64,000 nucleotides of DNA from Leishmania martiniquensis (taxonomy: Eukaryota; Euglenozoa; Kinetoplastea; Trypanosomatida; Trypanosomatidae), in contig NC_090167.1 of the NCBI RefSeq assembly GCF_017916325.1, positions 1,363,001 to 1,427,000 on the forward strand. The letters are read 5' to 3'. Made by a program: the position numbers and the translations under genes. The first letter of the stretch is position 1. Every line of letters begins with the position of its first letter. The notes under the pieces were generated by a model. The model was not told the origin of the DNA. It saw nothing but the letters and a program-made list of their open reading frames with translations, and ran no database searches. Of the stretch, positions 48,593-57,094 are shown piece by piece.

Positions 48593-51030
48593 TGCCGACG
48601 ATTGTTCTGCTGTTGTTGAGATGCGCTGCTGCTGAGGAGCGCCAATTGATGTCGGATCGTCCAGCTCGTTGGTACAGTTGCTGTGCAGCAAGGGCAGGTG
48701 AAGTGTGACTCTGCGCGCAGCTTCGCTATTCTTGGTGGAGCCATCTGATGTCGAAGGAAACAGCAAACACGTGTGGACGTGTAAGAGGGGCGGCTGGGTA
48801 CGTTTCGCTCTCTCACTCTCTCTTTTTTTCACGTTGTCTACGTGTGAAGTCAACGATACCCCATCCTTTGCCTCTTTCTCACTCGACTCGCGTCGCAATG
48901 CAGGCTTGCCCCCTCCTCCCTCCCCTTTTTTCTGAACCGCATTTCCTTTTCTCTCTGCTTCGAAAGAAGCGCTTCTTCTGAACGTCTTTTCGCCTCCTTT
49001 CGATGGGTTGGCCGCAGCCTCTTTTCCCTGTGCGCTTTCCTTTTTTTTCTCTGTTGTTGTTGTGCCCATGGCCACTCTTCCTCTGTTTTCAACGTGCGAG
49101 CATGCCTCTCCGCCTCCGCCTCTGTCCCTCTTTTTTTTTCCAAGGAGGGGAAAGGGAGAGGCGGGAGAGAGAAAGAGGGGGGGAGACATCCTGCAGAAAC
49201 GTTTTGGGAGCAGAACTGCCATCAGCGTCGCAGATTGTCCAGAGGCAAACGAAAAGCGAAGGATGCAGTGCGCATGTCGTATACATAGTTCTATTCACCT
49301 TCTCTCCCCTTCTGCCGAGGCCACTGCCCCCCCCATTACTGTCAATGCATTTATCGCACGCGCACCGGGGATGCGACCGGCAGAAAAAAAACGGAGCAGT
49401 CAGCTTACGTACAGCTATATGGAGCGTCGCTTTCGCTTTGTCGGGGTGGATGGCTGAGGTTGGGACGGGGAGGGGGTGAAGGAGACGCGTCCCGCCGCTG
49501 TTGGTTCATTTTTTCTCACTTCGTCACGCGCATCTCCCGCTGAGGGATGCCCGACCGCTTTGATTTTGCCATACGGAGAGGGCCATTGACACTCCGGCAT
49601 GGCGTCGAGTACTCGTCTGCGAGGCATCTCTTCACGGCTGACAGATGCACGCCATCGCCGTCTCGGCTTCTCTCCCCTACCCCCAGTGCTCCTCTCTCTA
49701 TCGTGCTATCTTTGCCGTTATCGTCTGTCACTGATTGCGTCCGCGTTTGTGTGCGCGCGTGAGAGGGAGAGGAGGATGCCTCTGGTACCCCTGCTCGTTC
49801 CAGTGGGCGGTGGGAAACAAGCGCGCTTCACACCTCACCTCCCCCCTCCCCCCTCTGCCATCCATTCCTTATTTTGGGGGCTTTGCCATGACTTTCGTTT
49901 TCTTTGCGGATGTATCCGTCGTAGCACACACACACACACGCACCTTCCCTCCCTTTTTTTCTGTGGCTCCCGCGTGCGTCGCCTTTCTACATAGTCTCCA
50001 TGGCACCAACGCAGCACCTCTGCGTGGCGGCAATACAAACGCCAGACTGAGAAAAATATTGGCACCTTGGTGGTGCTATATCCATCTTGGTAGCCATCCA
50101 CCTCCCTTCCTCTGCTCTTTATCTCGGCACCTTCACCCCACTCGGAAAGGACAGCCTCCCCCTTTTCCGGTAGGGGGAGGGGCCGCTCATTTCATATTAG
50201 TCTGTATCCGCCTCCCTTTCTCCCCACCTCAAGAGAGGGCCCGCGTTTCTGTTTGTGCTGCCCTCCCTCCCTCCCCCCGCATGCCCGCAGCGCAACCCCG
50301 CCTATGTAGACCAGCACACACCCCGTGCATGTGCCTGCCTCTCTTTTTTTCTCTCTTGCTTCTTTGTATCTGTTCTCACCTCTCACCGCTGACAGGTCGC
50401 TTTTTTTTTCCCTCTTTGTTGTCTCTTTCTCTCTCTGTCTGTGTGTGTGTGTGTGGGCGTGGAAACTCTTTCGTGGGAACCCCTCCCGCCCTCTGGAGAG
50501 GTCGCCACATGTACGGCAGCCGTGCCACGGCTTCTTCCTTTCGCCTTGTCAAGCCGAAATGGAGAGTGGGTGCGCTGATGTGGAGGCGATGACGCGCGCG
50601 AAAGTGAGTTGCGCGGAGGCGGACTGGCAGTATAGGGGCTGGTGAGACACTCTGGCAAACGGGGCCGTGGGGCGGGTGCAACACACCCGCTCATTCACTC
50701 GGGGCGTACCTCCGTCGTGTGACACGCGGCTAAGAAACTGCGCGCATTGCACGGACAGGCCGCTGATATTTCAGCGGCGCAGCACAGATGTCTGCGCTTC
50801 TTCTTGAACTGCAAAGTTACGGTACGATAGTCTCTCTCTCTCGCTTTTTTCCCCAGTCTTCTGGGGGCAGTACACAGACCTTTTTCTGTCGACCTGAGTT
50901 GACAGCATCACCTGCTAGCGCATTGACTTCTCGGTTTCGGTTGCTGTTCGCACCGGGCGGCATATGCCCCCCCCCCCCCCACAGCACACACACACACATA
51001 CACGAGAGTACACAGCAGTTGCTATTAGCG

Positions 51031-52341
51031 ATGTTCTCAGCAGACACTCTCCTTCCGTTCATCAAAGCTGTGCACACCTACTCGACGGGCGATGCTGCGC
51101 TGCATGGCCACACCATATTTCCTTGCGTGAGGAGTGACGCGGTTGCTCAGCTGAGCGAAGAGTTGCTCCGCTGGCTCCCCTCAAACGTCTCCGCGCACCT
51201 TCGCCGCGAGCTCCTCCTAGAAGACAGTGTGCAAGCGGCCTCCTCGAAGCAGCTGGCGACGCCCAACAGCGGGGGTGGTGGAAGTAACGCCGCGCCCCCA
51301 AATGCTGTCCCGTCGGTATCTCAACGGGGTTCCACGGCCGCGGGGCAACCGTGGACCGAGCAGTGGCGCGTGCGGGACACTACTGCTACGGCAGCGCTAA
51401 CGGTGCTTTCTGTGGCGCTGCGCCCTCTTGTACAGGACTCAGAGCCGGCAAGGATGGCCGTGGGCAGCACACCGGAGACCTATGCCACGCTGCAAGTTAA
51501 GTGCGTGTGCGCCGTGCTGCTGCGACTCATCACATCTGACCTGGACCAGTGCCATGGCACCTGGGCCGCTCGGGAATCAGGCCTGCCCCCCTCGCTGATC
51601 ATAGCGGGGACGGTGCGACAGCGTCTTGCGGCGTCTCTCAAGAAATGGATGCAGTACTTTTTCCTCTTCTTTGCGAATTCGCTCCACGATCTTCAAAGCT
51701 CGATGACCCCGATGCCGGCCGCTCCACGCACCCCTGCCAAGAGGCCGAGGGCTGCTGCCGCCGCCTCACTTCGACCGACAGCGCAAGCAAGGGTGGAGGA
51801 AGCAGGAGATGATGGACCTCGAAAGTTTCATCGAGGACAAGCGGTACCTTTGCACGTCCCGTTGCGTGGTAGATCGCCTGATTTTGTGCGCCATCCGCTT
51901 CACTATTACGCTCAGGCGCTTCAGCGCGCTGCCGAGAGTATCGCAGGGAGGGGTGGCAGTACGCCCGCCGGCCGCAGCAACGGTGATGACGACGAGCCTC
52001 TGGTCGCCGCACAGTCGTGCGGTAAGAATCACATCTCTCACTCACGTGCTGTTGCTGCGGTGCTTACGGCACCGCAGCGTGGCGCACCCCTCCGCTCGAA
52101 GGGAATGGCGCGCATGCAATGGGCAGAGAGGCGCAGTGGTAGTGGCAGCTGCGGCGCTGTGCCGTCCTCCCTCGCTGAATCGCCACCCCTATTCTGCGCC
52201 TTCGCGCCGCCGCAGAGGCAAAGGTCACCAGCCAGACAACCACCTAATCGTTGTGTATCGGACTGCACTGCTGCGTCGGTGGACGACGATGTGCCGCTCT
52301 TGCTTCTTGCACAACATCTGCAAGCACGCACGTTAGGGTGA
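51031..52341 (+). CDS. Unknown protein, 436 residues
   Basis: I do not recognise this family. The ATG at 51031 is preferred over an in-frame ATG at 50788 because the intervening 243 bases contain two strong splice-acceptor contexts, a C14 run whose length would be unstable in coding DNA, and a CA run. The N-terminal 270 residues look folded and helical (MFSADTLLPFIKAVHTYS; DAVAQLSEELLRWLPSNV; a Leu/Ala-rich block TYATLQVKCVCAVLLRLIT; LKKWMQYFFLFFANSLHDL). The C-terminal 170 residues are disordered, rich in Arg, Ala, Ser and Pro. No membrane span, catalytic motif or targeting signal is clear. Codon use supports coding over the whole length. Confidence 0.6.
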   Translation: MFSADTLLPFIKAVHTYSTGDAALHGHTIFPCVRSDAVAQLSEELLRWLPSNVSAHLRRELLLEDSVQAASSKQLATPNSGGGGSNAAPPNAVPSVSQRGSTAAGQPWTEQWRVRDTTATAALTVLSVALRPLVQDSEPARMAVGSTPETYATLQVKCVCAVLLRLITSDLDQCHGTWAARESGLPPSLIIAGTVRQRLAASLKKWMQYFFLFFANSLHDLQSSMTPMPAAPRTPAKRPRAAAAASLRPTAQARVEEAGDDGPRKFHRGQAVPLHVPLRGRSPDFVRHPLHYYAQALQRAAESIAGRGGSTPAGRSNGDDDEPLVAAQSCGKNHISHSRAVAAVLTAPQRGAPLRSKGMARMQWAERRSGSGSCGAVPSSLAESPPLFCAFAPPQRQRSPARQPPNRCVSDCTAASVDDDVPLLLLAQHLQARTLG

Positions 52342-53286
52342 CGCTGCAGAGTGAATGGGAAGAAAAGGGCTGTGGGGGGGAGGGGGCAGTGGTCGGCACC
52401 CAGAGCATGAGAGGCACGGAAGAACATTGCCAAATTTCTGTGCAGCTCTTGGCGCCGCTTTCCATTCTCGTCGACTGTCGCTCTCCTCGCCCAGCCCCGT
52501 CACCCCTGACTACGCGGCGACGCGGGCTCATGTGTTTCTGCTTCTTCTTTTCGTCTGCTGTACACACATCCCATACACGGCCCATTTTATTGACACACGG
52601 CACGCCATACGGTGGACCACACTTTCGGGTACGCCTACAATTGCGCTCTGAAAAGGCGTTGCGAGTTCGCCAGATGTGCGTCAGAGTGAGACAGGGCGGG
52701 TGGGGGAGGGAGGGAGAGAAAGAGAAACAGGAGGGGGGGGCTGCGTTTGTCAAGTTGCGGAGCGTTGCCCTGCTTTGCTCGCCGTGCTCTCAATCGCTTG
52801 ACGTGACAGCGGGGCCGAGGGGCCGCTTCGTGCGGTCGAAGTGACGCGCCCATGATGGTGAATGGCTGCCATCATCATTAGTAGTCCCCCTTCGACGATC
52901 TTGGGAAGGCGCGAGCACGATTGAGTGTCTTCTTTATGTCTCCTGCTCACATTCTCTGTGTCTTCTCCCGATCGTGCGGTACTCTGCTTTACCTCACTTG
53001 GCTCCCACACATGTGCGCCGGGCCCCTCCCCTTCCGCCCATCTTTCCCTCTGAAGTGGTGCCGCCGCGAAGAGGGGGCATCCGCCGCGCTTTCTGCTCGA
53101 GTGCTCAGCGCCACCACTCCCACCGTCGGGTTCTCCGTCTCGAGCTGTGCCACCCTTTCCTCCTCGTCGTTGCGCTCTATTTGTGCCCTGCGTCTCCTAC
53201 GGGTGATACCCTTGCCAGCCCTTGCAATAGCCTCTGCCGTGTCGCTCTTTTTCCCACCCGGTGCGCCACAAGCGCCTGCCCACGTC
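52342..53286. other. Intergenic region before the roadblock gene
   Basis: No supported gene. The roadblock frame is open upstream only to a TTG at 52921, through CT-rich DNA. Candidate acceptors are CCAG at about 53217-53218 and CAAG (53271-53272), the latter after a T/C tract (53243-53259) but only 15 bases from the ATG. Confidence 0.5.
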
Positions 53287-53670
53287 ATGTCTGCGGAGCA
53301 GATCGAGGGCGTGATTGAGCACCTCACCTACACGAAGGGCGTGTTGGGTGTGGTGGTGTGCACGTCCGAGGGGGAGCCGATACGCGACAGCTTCCAGTGC
53401 CTCGACCGGTCTCTGGCCCAGTCCTACGCAGTCATGGCCGCCGATCTTGCACGGCAGGCGGCACGTTTGTTCGCACCTGTCAAGTCTCAGGGTGCTGTCG
53501 CTGAGTCCTGTGCCAAAGAGGAGGCGAGCAAGAAAACCGCCGCCACACCTTCACTGCCTATCAAGGAGAGTACCGCAGAGCTCATTCGCGTCCGCACACT
53601 TCTGCATGAGATCGTCATCCGCTGCAGCCATGACTTCCTTATCGCCATCGTGCAGGAGCCAGTGAATTGA
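53287..53670 (+). CDS. Dynein light chain roadblock/LC7 family
   Basis: A 127-residue protein beginning at the ATG at 53287. It matches the roadblock/LC7 fold: an N-terminal helix (EQIEGVIEHLTYTKGV), strand VLGVVVCTSEGEPIRDSF (family pattern K-G-V-x-G-x2-V-x2-x-E-G-x-P-I), a central helix (LAQSYAVMAADLARQAARLF) and C-terminal strands ELIRVRTLLHEIVIRCSHDFLIAIVQEP. Typical family members have about 95-105 residues; the excess here is a Ala/Ser/Lys-rich loop of about 30 residues (roughly 70-95) between the central helix and strand 3. It should dimerise and attach to dynein intermediate chains for axonemal, intraflagellar or cytoplasmic transport. Confidence 0.88.
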   Translation: MSAEQIEGVIEHLTYTKGVLGVVVCTSEGEPIRDSFQCLDRSLAQSYAVMAADLARQAARLFAPVKSQGAVAESCAKEEASKKTAATPSLPIKESTAELIRVRTLLHEIVIRCSHDFLIAIVQEPVN

Positions 53671-54543
53671 CCGAGGTAGAGGTGGTGCTCTCTGTACGCG
53701 CCCATATGTGGCCGTGCGTTTGTGTGTGTGTGTGCATACTCATTGGGCAGCTCCGCTCAACTGTTTGTGTGCTGCATTAGAGCCGCGTGATGGCTTCGGA
53801 CGTATCGTGGCGAGCCTTACGGCGCTTGGGTGGAGATGAGGGGGAGAAACCATATGTGCAGAGCAGCCCACATGTACTAGAGCGTTTTGAACTGCGTCCC
53901 CTTTTTTTTCTGGGTGCAACGTCTAGTGCTCTGCACCACCTCACAGGTAGTGGTGTCAGTAGACAGTCGCGACTGCCTCCCTCTTGCTGCGAAGAGGGGG
54001 CCGTAAAGGTGTTGCGACCGCAGCGGAACGTCATCTCGAAACAGAGCACACACGCGCACACATCGCAGTCCAGGAGAGGGAGGTGAGAAGTACGAAGACC
54101 GGCAAGGGGCGGGCATGGCCTTCTTGGGTTCTCTGCGTCAGAAGACACAGACGAGGCATCTCCTCCCCACCCCAAAGAAAAATGACCGTGAAGGTTTCAC
54201 CAGAGGAAAACAAAGGGAGAGACACAGAATGTGACGGTGCGTGTGTGTGTGTGTGGCCAAGAGACCACCTCGCACGCTGCTGGAGCCTTTTCTGATGGGT
54301 GTGTATGCGTTTGTTTGCCGCCACTTCTCTATTCCTCTCCCATTCTCTCACCCTCTCGGCGAGGAACTTCTCCTTCCTGACCTGCTCGCTCATCGAGGAC
54401 ACCACACGCACACGCACATATATATATATATATATGTATATGCATATACATATATATAGAGAGTGGCGCAGCACCATAGAGGGGTGAAAGGAAGGGGCAT
54501 CGTTTTGCCGTCACCGCTCCCCGTGGTGCTGCCACTTCCATGC
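53671..54543. other. Intergenic region with TA palindrome
   Basis: No supported gene. GT/TG runs lie near 53715-53735 and 54237-54255. A CT-rich tract at 54310-54358 ends at GCGAG (AG at 54362-54363), a likely acceptor giving a 5' UTR of about 180 bases that includes the TA palindrome at 54427-54458. The following gene's frame is open upstream only to a GTG at 54463. Confidence 0.5.
54427..54458. repeat. Perfect 32-bp A/T palindrome in TA microsatellite
   Basis: The sequence is self-complementary around a central GC at 54442-54443: sixteen bases on the left are the exact reverse complement of sixteen on the right. It lies 86-117 bases before the next ATG and can form a hairpin in RNA or a cruciform in DNA. 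Confidence 0.9.
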
Positions 54544-56247
54544 ATGCACACGGCGCTCAACTTCCTTTCCCGTGCCATGATGCCACCGCCACGCAGCTAT
54601 GCCCTTGATCTCGAGTACCTCAAGTTCAACGGTAAATCGTACGTGCGATCGCTGGCCTTGGTACCATTCGCGCGGGTAGGGGTGCGGTCGCCGCGCCAGC
54701 CCCGCGCCACAGAGGTCGTTGTCCGAAGGGGCAGTCCAGATGGCAGCGGAGTTGAGCTGCCGCCCTCGGTACTCACCGACCTTGGGAGCGCCCCCACGGT
54801 GCTCGAGTTGGACCCGAGGGAGGTGATGCGGGTGTCGGAGCCGCTTCCGTGCGGATACCTTCTTCGGCCGAAAATTCAGCAGGCTCTCGTGCAAGGCGCA
54901 GCCCTGGAAGAGCTACGCGCCCCGCTCGAGATGGAGGCTCGCAGTGCCATGGAGGCATTCGCCTCGCTTCGCCAAGCTCTCCGTGAGCAACAGAAGAGGG
55001 CGTCACGAGAAGAAAAGGGCCCGCCAACATCTGCGGGCCTCCGTTGCGACGAATCAGCAAGCCATCCTACCCACGCTGCTGCGGAGAGCGTGGATGTGGG
55101 GAGTGACTTCCTTGACCTCGAAAGCGGGAAGACGTCTACACTCTCGGCCGTCAGCTCCACTGCAGATGCTGAACAGGTGGCGATGGGCGAGTTACAAATA
55201 CGGCTGGGCATGGCACGGTTCTTCAAGGGGCTGGACCCTTTCGGGATACCGAACGTACGCCGGTTCAGCCGCGAGGCGCTCGAGTTGCTTTATGCTGCTC
55301 CGGCGGAGTCACGCGACTTCATTGAAGCCTCAATGCACATTTCTGGCTTGCGTGCTTACAGCAAAGGCAGGCAGGGCTACAAGCCGCTGGCATGCCTATC
55401 TCATTACCACCCACGACTCCTGCAGGCCGTCTTGCGCCGCAGCTTTGAGAGCGCTGCGGCATGGTACAGGTGGCTCGAGGACTGCGCCACCTGTGTGGAG
55501 GCTCACTTGCTCGAAGTGCGCAACGCTCACCGTGACGGTGTTTATGTGGATACGCGGCGTCGTGCTAGACTCTCGACTGGCGGCGCATCGGCCGGCTTCG
55601 ATTGCCTCGAGGCAGCATCTGCGCCGACCCGGCGGCCTTTGCCTCTTGACTTTAAGGAGAGTCTGACCATGGAGGATCTGGCGAAGCAGATGCTCCATAT
55701 GTGGCGCGATCTCGAGCTTTCGCCTCAAAGCCACAGTAGCGGCAGCGACGGCGCGGCGCAGGGCTCTCGTGCAAAGGTGTACGTGTACGGCAGCAGCGAC
55801 GCTGCTGTCCTTCACCGCACCCTGAGGCTGGCGCTCAGCGCGGCACCTCGAACCGGGCACCTCTCAGAGAGATTGATTGAGGGAGGCTGTCGCCTCTGCA
55901 GGCCGAGGCAGCTCCCTGATGCGGTGACTATTGTGCAGATCTCTGCATCAGCATCTGCGCATGTAGCACCATCCCCATCAGATTTGCTGCAATCTCCCTT
56001 GGAGGCAGTAGTAGTGGATGCGACTCGGCACCCTCTCTTTACGGCTGCTGGCTTTGCCTCGTCTCCCAAGAAGCCGCCATCGCTGATGACGGCGCTGGAG
56101 AAGGCTGCAAACTCAGACGCGACAGCGGCGGAGCTCTTGTTGTCGCCGCAGTGGCACGATCCGCTGTGGGATGCGCAAGCACTCGCGTGTGTCTGCGCCT
56201 GTGCTGGCATGGCGCGCGCATCTGACGAAAGGCGTAGAGGGGGCTGA
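54544..56247 (+). CDS. DEDDh exonuclease-like protein with large internal insertion
   Basis: A 567-residue protein; the frame opens upstream only at a GTG, so the ATG at 54544 is used (ATGs at 54577 and 54580 are alternatives). The N-terminal block YALDLEYLKFNGKSYVRSLAL has the D-x-E of exonuclease motif I (Asp22, Glu24) in a beta-strand context. Near the C-terminus VYVYGSSDAAVLHRTL has an Asp (419) like motif II, and WHDPLWDAQALACVCA has H-x4-D (His538, Asp543), the DEDDh motif III. Together they give D-E-D-h-D, the full set. Usual members have 120-170 residues between motifs I and III; here about 515, because of a roughly 350-residue helical insertion (about 90-410). It may be a 3'-5' RNA or DNA exonuclease or a relative adapted to binding. 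The function and substrate are not known. Confidence 0.6.
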   Translation: MHTALNFLSRAMMPPPRSYALDLEYLKFNGKSYVRSLALVPFARVGVRSPRQPRATEVVVRRGSPDGSGVELPPSVLTDLGSAPTVLELDPREVMRVSEPLPCGYLLRPKIQQALVQGAALEELRAPLEMEARSAMEAFASLRQALREQQKRASREEKGPPTSAGLRCDESASHPTHAAAESVDVGSDFLDLESGKTSTLSAVSSTADAEQVAMGELQIRLGMARFFKGLDPFGIPNVRRFSREALELLYAAPAESRDFIEASMHISGLRAYSKGRQGYKPLACLSHYHPRLLQAVLRRSFESAAAWYRWLEDCATCVEAHLLEVRNAHRDGVYVDTRRRARLSTGGASAGFDCLEAASAPTRRPLPLDFKESLTMEDLAKQMLHMWRDLELSPQSHSSGSDGAAQGSRAKVYVYGSSDAAVLHRTLRLALSAAPRTGHLSERLIEGGCRLCRPRQLPDAVTIVQISASASAHVAPSPSDLLQSPLEAVVVDATRHPLFTAAGFASSPKKPPSLMTALEKAANSDATAAELLLSPQWHDPLWDAQALACVCACAGMARASDERRRGG

Positions 56248-57094
56248 TGCCACGCGATTTGCTCACGCTCACGCCCCCGTCCCCCCTTCTCCCCTTTCCC
56301 CTTTTTTCTTACCTGGGAAGCGCACTGAGAGCCCCACAGGGTGGACACAGCATGGCACACTGTAGATGCGCTACGCCTGCAGCTGGCAAAGTGGGCAAGC
56401 AACAGGCTATAATATGCCGGGCTCATGCTGGCCCTGCCGTTCTGTGCACGTGCGATCCAACGAGTGCGAGGGAGCTAGCGAGGTGACCACGTTCCTCATC
56501 AACGGCTCCCCTTACTGCCGTCGCGGCGGCGTTGTCTCTGCGAAGCCCGAGCAGCCAAGCGCGCAACAGTGAGTACCGGACACAGAACTCGAGCAGCTTT
56601 TATGGTATCATCGAGGGCGCTGACCGTCAATGCGTTTCTGCATTGCCCCGGCCCAGGAAGCAGAGCTGTTTGCTCGGCCCATCCCGTGTGGCGAAGCGTT
56701 TTCAGAGGAGCGCGCGAGAGACTGGAGTCCACCCCTCCTGCGCTAGCAGGGAAGGCGTGAGGGAGGAGTGATGCCCCTGCCGTCGCTGCTGCTTCTCCAG
56801 CTCTGCGGCACCTCGGTCCCTTCACGGTTTCGCGCCTTGTTGGCCGGCCGCTGTACACATCGCTGAGTCTCCCCCTCTTCCTCCTCTTCCCATGTCGTCT
56901 CTGCTTCTTTGCCACACCCCTTCGCTTTTTTTCTCCCTTTCTGTGTACCTGGGCGCGGCTGCCACCTGCTTAGCTTCCGTGTGGCGAGGGTGAGGGGTCG
57001 TGCCATCTGCGTCGCCACACATCCGCGCGCGAACGGGCGAGCAGCATACCCGTGTGCGCGCTTAGTCTGCCGGGACCGTTGCCACCAGCGGGCC
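56248..57094. other. Intergenic region before NSUN-like gene
   Basis: No supported gene. A dense pyrimidine tract at 56870-56945 is followed by TGCTTAG (AG at 56972-56973), the probable splice acceptor (122-base 5' UTR). The next gene's frame is open to a TTG at 56909, inside this tract. Confidence 0.6.

Larger units (their letters stand above)
47794..51030. other. 3.2-kb region without genes, containing repeat C copy 2
   Basis: No supported gene; frames such as 49735-50592 and the minus-strand 48326-49222 are low-complexity. The region contains a 70-bp TA/TG microsatellite (48173-48241), repeat C2 (48335-48592) and many C/T tracts. Just before the next gene lies a C14 tract (50967-50980) followed by ACAG (AG at 50983-50984), the likely acceptor. 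The next gene's frame is open from an ATG at 50788, through a CT tract ending in CCAG (50854-50856) and through C14, and this part is judged untranslated. Confidence 0.55.

Noticed and set aside
48326..49222. 298-codon minus-strand frame
   Set aside because: It is a Glu/Lys/Gly-rich translation of the antisense of CT tracts and part of repeat C2.
50788..51030. Upstream ATG extension of the 436-residue unknown protein
   Set aside because: It contains two strong splice acceptors, a C14 run and a CA run; judged 5' flanking sequence.
51809..52336. 175-codon frame overlapping the 436-residue gene
   Set aside because: It lies entirely within the longer gene in another frame and has weaker codon use.
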